Assembly: GCA_020633205.1 (NCBI GenBank)
Contig: JACKEB010000011.1
Coordinates: forward strand, 186,001 to 250,000
Length of the DNA stretch: 64,000 nucleotides
From: Polyangiaceae bacterium
GTDB taxonomy: Bacteria > Myxococcota_A > Polyangia > Polyangiales > Polyangiaceae
Direction: 5' to 3'
The notes beneath the pieces are model-generated. The model did no database searches. It was given only the letters and a program-made list of their open reading frames with translations, and had not been told where the DNA came from. The translations under genes and the position numbers were made by a program. Below are positions 8,852-17,737 of the stretch, piece after piece. The number at the start of each line of letters is the position of its first letter. Position 1 is the stretch's first letter.

Positions 8852-10197
8852 AGCCGGCGTTTCGCGCACGCCTGTTGTGGCGGGTGTACTTCTTCGGTTT
8901 CTTGATGTTGCTTCTGGCTGGTGGCGCGAGCTTCGTCGTGGGGACCTACGTGCTCAAGCCTGCCGTGGAGAAGCCCGCGCGACCTGCCACCGCCTGGATC
9001 GCGTGGCACCTCTTGAATCAAGAGGCGCGGGGCGAGCCCATCGAGGAAGAGCTCGCGGATCTCAAAAAATCCCGCGTGGAAATGACCCTGTTCACCGCCG
9101 ACGGCACGCTGATCGCTTCCAACGCGGAGATACGTCCCAAGGCGCTTGGGGCGCGCGAGCTCGCGTGCTTGGCCACTCAAGAAACAGTCTTCGCTGACGG
9201 AATCGGCCTCGTGGCAAGCCGCGATTCCGGGGGTGAGGTGAAGCGTTACGCATACATCGCCTACCCGCAGGCTGAACTACCCCTTGGAACCGGCATCGCG
9301 CAGCTCCTCGCCGCGCTTGGCGTGCTGGGGCTTTTGTCCATTCCGCTGGCGCGCTCGATCACGGCGCGCCTGGAGCAGCTCACCCGGGCGACGCGCGCGT
9401 TCGGCGCGGGCGACTTGAAGGTGCGGCTGAAGAGCCAGCAGCCAGATGAAATCGGCGACCTCACCCGGGCCTTCGACGAGATGGCAGAGCGCATCGTCCA
9501 GCTCAGGCGCTCGGAGAAGGAGCTGCTCGCCAACGTCAGTCACGAGATGCGCACACCGCTGGCGCGTATCCGCATGGCACTAGACCTGGTGCGAGACGGC
9601 GACGTCAACCGCGCCTCGACCTACCTGGCCGACATCGAAGACGATTTGCACGAGCTCGAGCAGTTGCTCGATGACGTGATGACAACGGCGCGCCTCGACC
9701 TCGCTCGCGGCGAGGTTGGAGACTCTCAAACACCCCTGCACGTCGAGCAGCTCGAGGCGATCTCCGTGCTCGAGGCGGCGTGTGACCGCTTCGAGCGTCG
9801 CTATCCGGATCGCGCTTTGGTCCGTGACTTCAGCGAGCCCCTACCGTTGATCCAAGCCGATCCGACGTTGCTCCGACGGGTGCTCGACAACCTGCTCGAC
9901 AACGCCGCCAAGTTCTCGAACCCAGAGGAGGCGGTGAAGCTGTCTGCCGCGCGGGATGAGCAAGGGCTCGTCGTCGAGGTCCAGGACCAAGGTCATGGGA
10001 TCGCAGAGAGCGATCGCGCTCGCGTCTTCGAGCCGTTTTTTCGGGCAGACCGCAGCCGGGACCGAGCGACAGGTGGTGTGGGCCTGGGACTCGCATTGGT
10101 GAAGCGGATCTTGGAAGCTCACTCGGGCAACGTGGAGATCCGTGACGCCGCGCCTCAGGGCACGTGCTTCCGCGTCACCTTGCCGGCTGCGAGCTAG
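8848..10197 (+). CDS. Membrane sensor histidine kinase
   Basis: 449 residues. TM1 is at about 12-35, followed by a periplasmic sensor of about 110 residues, TM2 at about 150-170, a HAMP segment (TRATRAFGAGDLKVRLK), HisKA with the phosphorylated His near residue 232 (NVSHEMRTPLARIR), and a HATPase domain with N box (DNLLDNAAKFSN), G1 (VQDQGHGI), F box (FEPFFR) and G2 (GGVGLGLAL). It is partner to the response regulator immediately upstream (4-bp overlap). Its stop codon shares bases with the stop of the convergent HNH gene (CTAG). Signal unknown; a periplasmic or envelope cue is inferred from the architecture. Confidence 0.95.
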   Translation: MKPAFRARLLWRVYFFGFLMLLLAGGASFVVGTYVLKPAVEKPARPATAWIAWHLLNQEARGEPIEEELADLKKSRVEMTLFTADGTLIASNAEIRPKALGARELACLATQETVFADGIGLVASRDSGGEVKRYAYIAYPQAELPLGTGIAQLLAALGVLGLLSIPLARSITARLEQLTRATRAFGAGDLKVRLKSQQPDEIGDLTRAFDEMAERIVQLRRSEKELLANVSHEMRTPLARIRMALDLVRDGDVNRASTYLADIEDDLHELEQLLDDVMTTARLDLARGEVGDSQTPLHVEQLEAISVLEAACDRFERRYPDRALVRDFSEPLPLIQADPTLLRRVLDNLLDNAAKFSNPEEAVKLSAARDEQGLVVEVQDQGHGIAESDRARVFEPFFRADRSRDRATGGVGLGLALVKRILEAHSGNVEIRDAAPQGTCFRVTLPAAS

Positions 10198-10781
10198 CGA
10201 GGGTCGCCGATGTCGCCTTGTTTCCGTACGGCGGCGGCGATGAGGGGAGCAAACGCTTGGAGCGCCTCGAGCGAGATCAAGCCGTCCTGGTACTTTTCGT
10301 ACCAGCTCCTCCGTTGACGAATGAAACGCTCGTCATGTCGCAATCCCAATTGCTTCAGCATGAACTCTGCCTGCGCTCGTTTGGCAGGTGGGATGCGGTC
10401 GGTGGCAACCAGCTGAAGAGACGGGAGCAAGATCTCGAACCAGCCCTCCTCGACTCCGTAGGGATCGAGGAGGGACGTTGAGCGCGCGTGCCGCTTCTTA
10501 GAGTTCATGAGCTCAGAGGCAAAGCGGTAGTTCGTCCAGTCGAACGCGCGACCCCTGTCTTCGTCGATGCTCACGAAGTGATCGACACTCCCCACAGGCG
10601 TGAGCATGGCGGAGTAGGCGCACAGCTCTCTGAATCCTCTTCGAAGGTCGTTGAGGAAGGGCTTCCAGTATCTAGAGGGAGGACGCCCGTTGGTAGGGTG
10701 CTCGGCCAGCCACGTATTTCCAGGAGTTTGCGCCCGAACTTCGAAGTCAGCGGGTTGTGCCACTCGCTCGAAGCGCATCAT
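10194..10781 (-). CDS. HNH-like nuclease, PtuB-like partner of AAA ATPase
   Basis: 195 residues. An HNH/treble-clef-like pattern is visible: RELCAYS (54-57), SVDHF (His68), DWTNYRFASELMNSKK (Asn84, Asn93) and then LLDPYGVEEGWFEI. This layout resembles the HNH nucleases (TIGR02646/PtuB-like) paired with AAA ATPases in Septu and retron-Ec78 defence modules. The Cys pairs that usually bind structural zinc are largely absent (CAYS instead of CxxC), so it may be a zinc-free variant. It starts inside the last codons of the ATPase gene (4-bp overlap), a strong sign the two work together. Predicted role: nucleic-acid cleavage triggered by phage. Function is inferred from motifs and context only. Confidence 0.65.
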   Translation of the reverse strand: MMRFERVAQPADFEVRAQTPGNTWLAEHPTNGRPPSRYWKPFLNDLRRGFRELCAYSAMLTPVGSVDHFVSIDEDRGRAFDWTNYRFASELMNSKKRHARSTSLLDPYGVEEGWFEILLPSLQLVATDRIPPAKRAQAEFMLKQLGLRHDERFIRQRRSWYEKYQDGLISLEALQAFAPLIAAAVRKQGDIGDPR

Positions 10782-12106
10782 GGTGTGTCTCGGTTGGCGA
10801 CGATCCAGCGGGGCCAGAAATGGTCGTGGTCCGGCAGCAGACGCAACAGCTCCGCGTGGATTGCGCCCCTCGTGTTGAGGTTGGGTGGCAGCGCAGTCGC
10901 TTCCCCACGCATGAAAGCTTCCGCGGCCTCGATAGCTTTCTCCGCCTCGACGGAGCGCCCCTGCTGAAGCCCAAAGCTCTCGGAGACCAGCCAGTTCACC
11001 ACGTCACCCTGACGTACCCAGGGCAGCGGAACTACTTCCGCACGGTTATCTTCATTGACCGTGAGGTGGAGGAGTTGGTCGTGCTCCTCCTCGAAGGTCG
11101 GCTCAAGGGAAGCGAGCACGAGCGGCGAGTGCGTGGTGACGATGGTCTGAACCGCCAGCGACTCGCTCAGCTGTCTTTGTGCTTCCAATAGCGCGGGGAG
11201 GATCAGTCGTTGCCAGCGGGGGTGCAGGTGGTTCTCGACCTCGTCGACCAGAAGCACGAGCTGATCGAGTGGCTGCACTTTTCGCAATCTGGCGGCAGTT
11301 GAATGCTCCCGCCATGTCCATACGAGGACGTAAGCGAGGCCCAAGATTCTGCGGACGGCGGCGGAGGCGTGAATGATCGGCACTTCCCCCCCGGCCGTGG
11401 CCAGGACGGGGAAGTCGCGCGCGTCGTCGACGTAGACTCGCTGTCCCTTCTTCAACGCGCGGAGTGGTTCCGCGGGGGAAAGCGATGAGACGATCGCTGA
11501 GAGTTGTTCGAACGTGGTCCCATCCGGCTCAAAAGCCCAGTGCAGCCAGTCGTGAACCAGTCCCTGAGACACGAGGGCTCCGCCAGGCTCGCGGTCAAGC
11601 TTCAGGCCCTCCCACACTTCGCTTGGCCGAAAGTGAAAACAACTCGACCGTCCTAAAGCAGGAACGCGGAAAGGTCTTCGGAACTCCTCCCCGGTGCGCA
11701 ATGGGTCGGAGACCGAGAAGCCGCCGTCGACCCTTGCGTACACGACCAAAGTGTTCGACGGACCTCCGGACACCTGTGTGTCATTTTTCCAAAGTCCTTC
11801 ACCAAACTGATAGCTGAACGTTTGCCGGGCGTTGGGTGGAAGCGAAGTGGAGTCCACCCATTCAAGTAGCGCGCCATCCTCAGTGGGTATCAAGCCTCGT
11901 CCCGGCCAAGCCGCAGGCCACGTCCTGGTGAGGGCGTACCACGCAGCGTCCAACGCAATCGACTTGCCGAGCCCATTGTCGCCAGTGATCACGTTCATCC
12001 GCGGATGAAACTCGAAAGTGGTGTCAGCGACTGGGCCGATCTCTTTGAGTCTGAGGCGTTCGAGCATGACTTCTTGTGGGGGACGTCGATCGTCGGGCTC
12101 TTCCAT
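10778..12106 (-). CDS. AAA/ABC-type ATPase, PtuA-like
   Basis: About 442 residues from the ATG at 12106; in-frame alternatives are 12151 and 12067. N-terminal RLRLKEIGPVADTTFEF leads into Walker A GDNGLGKS (about residues 42-49). A late Walker B (QLVLLVDEVENHLHP) is followed by a D/H-loop-like TIVTTHSPLVLAS. This is the SMC-like/OLD-like ATPase fold of AAA_21 proteins such as PtuA. No Toprim or other nuclease domain is seen, matching its dependence on the HNH partner gene it overlaps. Together they form a candidate two-gene anti-phage unit. Its upstream region contains an exact copy of the dispersed G-rich motif (12152-12174). Confidence 0.8.
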   Translation of the reverse strand: MEEPDDRRPPQEVMLERLRLKEIGPVADTTFEFHPRMNVITGDNGLGKSIALDAAWYALTRTWPAAWPGRGLIPTEDGALLEWVDSTSLPPNARQTFSYQFGEGLWKNDTQVSGGPSNTLVVYARVDGGFSVSDPLRTGEEFRRPFRVPALGRSSCFHFRPSEVWEGLKLDREPGGALVSQGLVHDWLHWAFEPDGTTFEQLSAIVSSLSPAEPLRALKKGQRVYVDDARDFPVLATAGGEVPIIHASAAVRRILGLAYVLVWTWREHSTAARLRKVQPLDQLVLLVDEVENHLHPRWQRLILPALLEAQRQLSESLAVQTIVTTHSPLVLASLEPTFEEEHDQLLHLTVNEDNRAEVVPLPWVRQGDVVNWLVSESFGLQQGRSVEAEKAIEAAEAFMRGEATALPPNLNTRGAIHAELLRLLPDHDHFWPRWIVANRDTP

Positions 12107-12151
12107 TGTAGGGGATCTGTCGGGAGGAAGTCTGCCCCAGTTGCTGACCAA

Positions 12152-12174
12152 GTTGTCCTCACCCCCAAACCCGG
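12152..12174 (-). repeat. Dispersed G-rich motif, 23-bp exact copy of 49969-49991
   Basis: On the minus strand, read toward the AAA ATPase gene, the core GGGTTTGGGGGTGAGGACA is found 46 bp before its chosen start. Confidence 0.9.
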
Positions 12175-12189
12175 GCCAGGATGCTTGGG

Positions 12190-13755
12190 ATGAGTGAATC
12201 GCCGGAGCGGGTGCATGGGTTCGATCTCGAGCTCGAACGGCACTTGGCCGCTATGGGTAGCGTCGGCAGTCGTAGCGCGAGAATTTGGCTGCGTTCAGCC
12301 AATGTGCGTCCGCTGAAGGTGCGGCTGCGGGCGGAGGGCTTCGAGGTGCGATTCGAGCTCAGCCTGCCGCGCAGCGACTCCACGGACCATACGTACTCAC
12401 TGCATTACCCTACGGATTTTGATGGGGCGGACCCGCTGACTCCGAGCACCTGCTACCAGCTGCGTTTGGAGCTGGACGATGGCGAAGAACTGACGCTGGA
12501 GTTCGAGACAGCGCCCGAGGTGCATGAGTACGCGGACCCTTTCAGCATCGCAGTGATCTCCTGCCACCAGCCGTTCGATCCCCGAGGCAAGCTCACGGAG
12601 ACCGCGACACACTTCTTGGACAAGCTGCCTGAAGCCTTCGAAGAGCACCGGGTGAAGCGCGTGCTCTTGATGGGTGATCAGGTGTACGCCGATTGCCCGA
12701 CGACCCGCTCGCTCTTCGATGATGGCTATTTCCGCGAGGTGATGCCCAGGGGCATGAACTCGCTGTTCGATTGCACCCGCGAGGAAGTGCGGCGGCTGTT
12801 TCAGGATCGCCACCGGCTGTTCTTCAGTGCGCCGGGTTTCAAGCGTCTACAGGAGAAATTCCCCTGTTATCCGATCCTGGATGACCATGAAATTCGCGAC
12901 AACTTCGGCTCCGCGACGGAGCACCGGAGCGCGCGCTTTGCGGCGATCAAGAGCGGCGCGCTGGACGCATATGTGGACTATCAAGCCAGTCGACTAGATA
13001 TCCCACAGGTGCGGACTCAGCGCGGCTATCACTTCGAGTGGGACTATGGCCCGGTCGCCGGCTTCGTGATGGACTTGCGCTCTCACAAGCGCAACGACGG
13101 CGACCGCATTCAAATGTTCGACTCGCGGCAGTTTCATGAGCTGCGCGCCTTCCTCGAGCGCAATCGTGAAACGTCGGTGGTCGTGTTGGGCTTGAGCGTG
13201 CCCTTGGTGCACATCCCCGATTGGATGGTCGGGGCCGCAGCGCTGATGCTGGGTGAGCAGAGTGACGCCGCGGATCGCTGGTCCTACTTGAAGGCTCACG
13301 GAGCGCGGGATGAGCTCTTCGAGCTCTTGTGTGAGCACCAGCTCGCGGCGCCGAAGCAGCGCTTGATCATCGCCGCCGGTGACGTGCATGTGGGCGTCGC
13401 CGGTCTGATTCAGGTTACCGATACCGAGCGGAAACAAGAGGAGAGTCTCCGCATGTACCAGCTCGTGTCCAGCGCGGTGAGCAACCTGGAGAGCCCAGTG
13501 AAGACCTGGGCAGCGAGCCTCTTGCCCTTGATGAAGCGGGGGCTCAGCGTGGCGTCTGACGATAGCCGTTACGCCTCGCGCTTCGACCTCTTGCAGGGCA
13601 TTGGCGCGGCGAAGCAAAACCCAGTGCCGGAGCTGAATGCGGGTTTGATCCGCGTGGATCCACGGGAGGGTGGCTATGACGTGCGCATCCAGCTGCTTGC
13701 ACCAGGACGCGACGGCAAGGCCATCGAGGTGTTCTCGAGCGGCGCGCTTGGCTGA
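12190..13755 (+). CDS. PhoD-like metallophosphatase
   Basis: 521 residues from ATG 12190, preceded at 8 nt by AGGA; an ATG at 12181 is in frame. An N-terminal beta-sandwich region (SVGSRSARIWLRS) is followed by a metallophosphatase core: FSIAVISCHQPF, LLMGDQVYAD, ILDDHEIRDNFG and IIAAGDVHVG, the metal-binding Asp/His/Asn series of PhoD/alkaline phosphatase D-like enzymes. No signal peptide is visible, so unlike secreted PhoD it is probably cytoplasmic. It would hydrolyse phosphomono- or diesters; the substrate is unknown. It diverges from the AAA/HNH pair and appears to be a single-gene unit. Confidence 0.85.
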   Translation: MSESPERVHGFDLELERHLAAMGSVGSRSARIWLRSANVRPLKVRLRAEGFEVRFELSLPRSDSTDHTYSLHYPTDFDGADPLTPSTCYQLRLELDDGEELTLEFETAPEVHEYADPFSIAVISCHQPFDPRGKLTETATHFLDKLPEAFEEHRVKRVLLMGDQVYADCPTTRSLFDDGYFREVMPRGMNSLFDCTREEVRRLFQDRHRLFFSAPGFKRLQEKFPCYPILDDHEIRDNFGSATEHRSARFAAIKSGALDAYVDYQASRLDIPQVRTQRGYHFEWDYGPVAGFVMDLRSHKRNDGDRIQMFDSRQFHELRAFLERNRETSVVVLGLSVPLVHIPDWMVGAAALMLGEQSDAADRWSYLKAHGARDELFELLCEHQLAAPKQRLIIAAGDVHVGVAGLIQVTDTERKQEESLRMYQLVSSAVSNLESPVKTWAASLLPLMKRGLSVASDDSRYASRFDLLQGIGAAKQNPVPELNAGLIRVDPREGGYDVRIQLLAPGRDGKAIEVFSSGALG

Positions 13756-13927
13756 GGCTTCGACATCACGCGCGACACGTGTGGGGCGAAAAGCCGCGAG
13801 CCATGGGTCTCCTGCGTGCGGCGATTAAGCTGAGATTTCAGTAGTTTGCGCTCACGCATCAGGTGGCACGTGCTGTGCTCCATTCGGGATGGCGCCGCAC
13901 CGACCCGAGGCGCGCAGGAGATCCCAC

Positions 13928-14599
13928 ATGACCGACCTACACGAGGACAAACTAGAGACCCTTGGACTCGATTCGACCACCTACCGCGCGCTGCTGATGC
14001 TGCCCGCCGTGTACGTCGCGTGGGCGGGGGGCACGCTGAGCGCCGGCGCTGCTGCGGGCCTCGAGCAGATGATGAAGGATCTCGAACTCAACGAGCGTGC
14101 GGTGAGCGTCGTGAGGCGCTGGCTACGCGAACGGCCCTCGGCAGGCTACGTGAGCCACGCGCTGGCGGAGCTGCGGGACCTGGCGAGCGCCGTGGACGAG
14201 CCGCAGATCGACTACGACTTGCTACAGGCGTTGATGAGCCACGCAGAAGCGGTGGCTCGGGCTGGCGTGAGTGATCCTCGCGCCGCTGCCGCGCCCTGGG
14301 CTTTGAGCCGCGAGGAAACGCAAGCCATCGACCAGGTGGCGCGCATCCTGGGCGTCGACCACGGACAGACGTGGGCGGACCTGATGCAAGAGCTAGGCGC
14401 CAGCGCGCAAATGCCACAGCCCGACCCGACCCACTCCACAAGCCAGATCCGTACCAAGATCGTGGATGGCGTGATTCAGGTCGGCTCCACTCAGGCGCTT
14501 GGCTTGGCTGATACCGTGCCAGCTCAACCGTCACCCGCGGTTCGAGTGGACCCGCCCCGTCCCCATCGCGATCAACACGAGCGTGAAAGCCTGATTTGA
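13928..14599 (+). CDS. TerB-like helical protein
   Basis: 223 residues from ATG 13928, supported by AGGAG 7 nt upstream. The N-terminal 150 residues are helical and resemble TerB/tellurite-resistance-type domains (LLMLPAVYVAWAGGTLSAGAAAGLEQMMKDL, then later ALSREETQAIDQVARILGVD). The C-terminal 70 residues are Pro/Ser/Thr-rich and look disordered. No signal peptide is seen. TerB domains sit in stress-response and metal-related proteins, but no tellurite genes are nearby and no function should be assigned. A weak inverted repeat (GTGGGG/CCCCAC at 14608-14627) follows and could end transcription. Confidence 0.6.
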   Translation: MTDLHEDKLETLGLDSTTYRALLMLPAVYVAWAGGTLSAGAAAGLEQMMKDLELNERAVSVVRRWLRERPSAGYVSHALAELRDLASAVDEPQIDYDLLQALMSHAEAVARAGVSDPRAAAAPWALSREETQAIDQVARILGVDHGQTWADLMQELGASAQMPQPDPTHSTSQIRTKIVDGVIQVGSTQALGLADTVPAQPSPAVRVDPPRPHRDQHERESLI

Positions 14600-14703
14600 T
14601 TCTGGAAGTGGGGTGACTACGCCCCACGCCTGACCTGAACGCGCGATGCGGAGTCGAGTGCTCCGCTTGCGCGTTTGCTTTGGTTGTGAGCAAGGTTCCG
14701 CCC

Positions 14704-15954
14704 ATGAAAGCACGTCTCCCCTACGGAGTGTCCCTGCTTGGGGCGCTGCTCGGGCTGATCTTTGGCTTTTACTCGACGCTCGACTACTCAGCCCACCTGG
14801 ATCGGCGCCTGCACGACGTGCACTGCAGCTTCATCCCCGGGGCTGCACCGACGTCCGAAGCCGAAGCTTGCCGTGCGGCAATGTATTCGCCCTACTCCGC
14901 GTTCTTCAAGGACGCCTACTGGGGCGGCATTCCGATTTCCCTGTTCGCCCTGGGCGCGTTCAGCTTCTTTCTCGGCTTCGCCGTGTATCTGGTCGTCGCC
15001 GGCAGCAGCGCACCCAAGCGCTCCCGGGTGTTCTTTGCCATCGTCGGCAGCACGCCGCTGTTGGTTTCTCTTGGCATGCTCACCATCAGCCTGACTCAGC
15101 TCGGGTCGGTGTGTAAGACGTGCGCTGGGATCTACATCGGCTCTACCTTGCTGGCGATTGGCGCTTGGTGGGGAGCCGCCGTGCCACCTGCAGTCGCTGC
15201 GAAGAAGCCGGTTGGCAACGTGGCGCCGACTTTGGAGATGGACGGCTCACCCAAGGGCAAGCCTTCCCCGGCGCTCAACTACCTGTTGCCGCTCGGTTGG
15301 CTCGCGGCGTTGGGGTTGCTCACGCTGCTGCCCTCCCTGGTGTACGCCGGTCAGGTTCCGGATCACCGACCGTACTTGAACCAGTGCGGCAAGCTGAAGG
15401 TGGCGGGCGCGGAGAAGGACAAGCTGGTCAAGCTGGTGACACCTAAATCCGTGCGGCAAGCGACCATCTTCGAAGATCCGCTGTGTCCCACCTGCCGCGC
15501 CTTTCACGAGCGCCTGGTGCACGAAGACATTTTCGACAAGCTGAACGGCGACCTCGCGCTCTTCCCCCTGGATACCGAGTGCAACTGGATGCTCGACACC
15601 GCGCTCCACCCCGGCGCGTGTACCGTGAGCAAAGCGGTGATCTGCGGCGAGCAGCCCCGCGCGGTGCTCGACTGGGCCTACGAGAACCAGGACCAGCTGA
15701 CCGCGGCTGGCAAGGCCGGCAAGGATCCGCTGCGCGCTGCAATCCAGGGGCGCTGGGGCCCGCCGATGATGAACTGCATCGACAGCAAGGCGACGAAAGA
15801 CACCTTGAATCGTCACCTGCAGTTCGCCGCCGCGAACTCGATCCCCGTCTCCACCCCGCAGCTCTATTTGAGCGGGCAGCGGGTATGCGACGAGGACACG
15901 GACATTGGCTTGCGCTACACGCTCGGCCAGCTCGCACCGGAGCTCTTCAAATGA
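14704..15954 (+). CDS. VKOR-DsbA fusion, disulfide-bond formation protein
   Basis: 416 residues from ATG 14704. Residues 1-160 are a VKOR-type membrane domain: loop cysteines Cys41 and Cys56, several helices, and the quinone-site CxxC (VCKTC, Cys137/Cys140). A further helix at about 193-215 leads into a thioredoxin/DsbA-like domain with active site CPTC (Cys261/Cys264). Such fusions put both steps of oxidative folding in one protein: the DsbA part oxidises envelope proteins and the VKOR part passes electrons to quinone. It is the first gene of a three-gene set whose stops and starts overlap by 4 bp. The abundance of Cys-rich secreted proteins in this window gives it an obvious client pool. 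Confidence 0.9.
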   Translation: MKARLPYGVSLLGALLGLIFGFYSTLDYSAHLDRRLHDVHCSFIPGAAPTSEAEACRAAMYSPYSAFFKDAYWGGIPISLFALGAFSFFLGFAVYLVVAGSSAPKRSRVFFAIVGSTPLLVSLGMLTISLTQLGSVCKTCAGIYIGSTLLAIGAWWGAAVPPAVAAKKPVGNVAPTLEMDGSPKGKPSPALNYLLPLGWLAALGLLTLLPSLVYAGQVPDHRPYLNQCGKLKVAGAEKDKLVKLVTPKSVRQATIFEDPLCPTCRAFHERLVHEDIFDKLNGDLALFPLDTECNWMLDTALHPGACTVSKAVICGEQPRAVLDWAYENQDQLTAAGKAGKDPLRAAIQGRWGPPMMNCIDSKATKDTLNRHLQFAAANSIPVSTPQLYLSGQRVCDEDTDIGLRYTLGQLAPELFK

Positions 15955-16652
15955 ACAAGTGGATTGGACCCGGAGTCGGCGCTGCCGTCACGCTGATCGT
16001 TGCAATCACCGGCCTTGGCGTCGTGAGCTCATCGGTGAGCTCCGCGAAGGAACGCCTGGTCGCGCCCGAGGCAGAGAAGCCGAAGGTTGCAGTCGCGAAC
16101 CAGGCAGAGGTTGGCTACTGCACGCCGCGCTTCAAAGAGGTGCTCGAGCGCGTGCTGCATTCTTGTGGCTTGTCAGCGGGTGAAGATCGCCGCGGTTGCA
16201 AGCCGGCCGACGTGAAGACATTTGCGTCGATCAGCGATGAAGACTTCAACGAGCTCTTCACGCCCCTCAAGGAGCGCGGCGCGGTGTTGATGTTCGACAC
16301 CGGCAAAGACGAACTCGACCCCGCAGCGCAGAAGCTCCTCGACGAGAAGTGGTTCGAGCGCAAGGGCGCCCGCTACTTCTTCGTGGTCGCGCGCGCTTCG
16401 AAGACGGGTACTCAATCCGCGAACCGCGCGCTCTCTCATCGGCGCGCCAACTCGGTCATGTTTCACATCAAGCAGACCGCGAAGGACGATCCCGAGGTCG
16501 ACAAGAAGGTCGGCCTCTTGTGGCTCGGCAACGAGTTCGCGCAGTTCTCCAAGAGCTACTGCGCCTGGAACAACTCACGCCCCGACAAGAAGTGCGACGA
16601 AGACGCCATCAATCGCTCCGCCTTCGTTTCCTGGGTAGACTGCCGTCTATGA
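15951..16652 (+). CDS. Membrane-anchored OmpA-like domain protein
   Basis: 233 residues from ATG 15951, overlapping the VKOR-DsbA stop by 4 bp. It has an N-terminal membrane anchor (VGAAVTLIVAITGLGVV) and then an envelope domain with several Cys (CTPRF, HSCGL, GCKPAD). The region GAVLMFDTGKDELDPAAQKLLDEKW followed by ANRALSHRRANSV resembles OmpA C-terminal peptidoglycan-binding domains, though with an unusual middle. It ends with SYCAWNN...KKC...WVDC. Its cysteines and operon position suggest it is a client or helper of the adjoining redox proteins. The exact role is unknown. Confidence 0.65.
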   Translation: MNKWIGPGVGAAVTLIVAITGLGVVSSSVSSAKERLVAPEAEKPKVAVANQAEVGYCTPRFKEVLERVLHSCGLSAGEDRRGCKPADVKTFASISDEDFNELFTPLKERGAVLMFDTGKDELDPAAQKLLDEKWFERKGARYFFVVARASKTGTQSANRALSHRRANSVMFHIKQTAKDDPEVDKKVGLLWLGNEFAQFSKSYCAWNNSRPDKKCDEDAINRSAFVSWVDCRL

Positions 16653-17359
16653 ACCTCCTGCTCACGGGCGAGCGCGCCTCACGTCGCCCCCAGCGTTTGC
16701 TCAGCTCCGTCTGCTTTTTTTGGGGGTTAGGTGCGCTGCTCCTCACCGGGTGCGACGAGGAAAAGCCCCAGACGAGCGTGACCCGGGATCGCAATCAGGC
16801 GGTACTCGCGAAGACATCCGCCGAAGCAAACTCGGAGCCGAAGCAAGCGCCGAGCAGCGCAAAGACGGAGAACCTCACCCCCAAACCCCATAAGGCGTTG
16901 TGCGGCGGCAAGCTCAGCCCGGGCTACGCGTTGCCCGACACCAAGCTCGACCACGTAGGCAAGGCGAGCGGCGATCTCGTTCCCGCAGGGAAATGGGTGT
17001 GGCTCAACTTCTGGGCGGCGTGGTGCGAGCCCTGCAAGGAAGAGATCCCGCGGCTCTTGGGCTGGCAAAAGACGCTCACCGGCGAAGGCAAGAAGTTCGC
17101 CGTCTCGTTCATTACCCTGGACGACGATCAGCGCCAGCTGGACGCCTTCCTCAAGGGTCAAAGCAGCGAGGGCCTACAAGGCAGCTACTGGCTGAAAGAG
17201 GGCAAGCCGCGAGAGAGCTGGCTCACCGCTGCGAAGCTCGACCCGGATCCCAACTTGCCGTTTCATGTGCTGCTCGACCCGAAGGGCGAGGTGCGGTGCG
17301 TGATCCAGGGAGCGGTTGAGGATCGGGATTTGCCTGATTTGCGGAAGTTGATTGAGTAG
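16649..17359 (+). CDS. TlpA/ResA-like thioredoxin lipoprotein
   Basis: 236 residues from ATG 16649 (ATGA overlap with the gene upstream). Signal region with lipobox Cys35 (ALLLTGC) and then a linker of about 55 residues. The thioredoxin fold follows: KWVWLNFWAAWCEPCKEEIPRLLGW (catalytic Cys126 and Cys129), the VSFITLDDD segment and a cis-Pro-like LPFHVLLDPKGEVRCVIQG. Redoxins of this type reduce or shuffle disulfides at the outer face of the membrane. In operon with VKOR-DsbA it could provide the reducing or isomerase arm. The linker sequence (16871-16890) carries a copy of the dispersed G-rich motif on the opposite strand. Confidence 0.85.
   Translation: MNLLLTGERASRRPQRLLSSVCFFWGLGALLLTGCDEEKPQTSVTRDRNQAVLAKTSAEANSEPKQAPSSAKTENLTPKPHKALCGGKLSPGYALPDTKLDHVGKASGDLVPAGKWVWLNFWAAWCEPCKEEIPRLLGWQKTLTGEGKKFAVSFITLDDDQRQLDAFLKGQSSEGLQGSYWLKEGKPRESWLTAAKLDPDPNLPFHVLLDPKGEVRCVIQGAVEDRDLPDLRKLIE
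16871..16890 (-). repeat. Dispersed G-rich motif copy inside a gene
   Basis: TGGGGTTTGGGGGTGAGGTT on the minus strand falls in the linker-coding part of the TlpA-like gene. Confidence 0.6.
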
Positions 17360-17365
17360 GGGAGC

Positions 17366-17476
17366 GGGTTCGGGTTCGGGTTCGGGTTCGGGTTCGGGTT
17401 CGGGTTCGGGTTCGGGTTCGGGTTCGGGTTCGGGTTCGGGTTCGGGTTCGGGTTCGGGTTCGGGTTCGGGTTCGGG
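17366..17476. repeat. GGGTTC hexamer tandem repeat (about 18 copies)
   Basis: An uninterrupted run of GGGTTC units, 111 nt long, begins 6 nt after the TlpA-like stop codon. The perfect copies suggest recent slippage expansion. The complementary hexamer GAACCC is repeated at 17765-17792, so the two tracts could pair across the intervening 290 bp. Confidence 0.97.
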
Positions 17477-17519
17477 ACGGCGTGTTTCCGTGGGGTTACG
17501 TTCCGCCGTCTCTTGCCGA

Positions 17520-17730
17520 CTGGCCGGGCGTTGGCTTCGCCTCGCCCGGCAGTTCCGTTAGGCTAGCCGGCATCGGCTTCGCCTGGCCGGCAGGCTCGTA
17601 AGGCTGGCCGGCGTCGGCTTCGCCTGGCCGGCAGGCTTTCTTCAAGGCTGGCCGGCGACGGCTTCGCCTGGCCGGCAGGCTCGTAAGGCTGGCCGGCGTC
17701 GGCTTCGCCTGGCCGGCAGTTTCCGTGCGG
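17520..17730. repeat. Five tandem hairpin repeats, 41-44 bp each
   Basis: Units start at 17520, 17563, 17604, 17648 and 17689. Each contains GCCGGC, a short GGC-TTC-GCC mini-hairpin, and GCCGGC again, then a variable tail (CTCGTAAGG, CTTTCTTCAAGG, TTTCCGTGCGG). Every unit can fold into a stacked hairpin. No gene spans the region. Confidence 0.9.
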
Positions 17731-17737
17731 TTTTATA

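Noticed and set aside
17352..17561. Small frame reading as (Ser-Gly)n
   Set aside because: Produced by the GGGTTC repeat; no start signal or continuation.
17520..17730. CRISPR array
   Set aside because: Units are contiguous and the variable parts are short tails of 9-12 nt, not spacers; no cas gene nearby.
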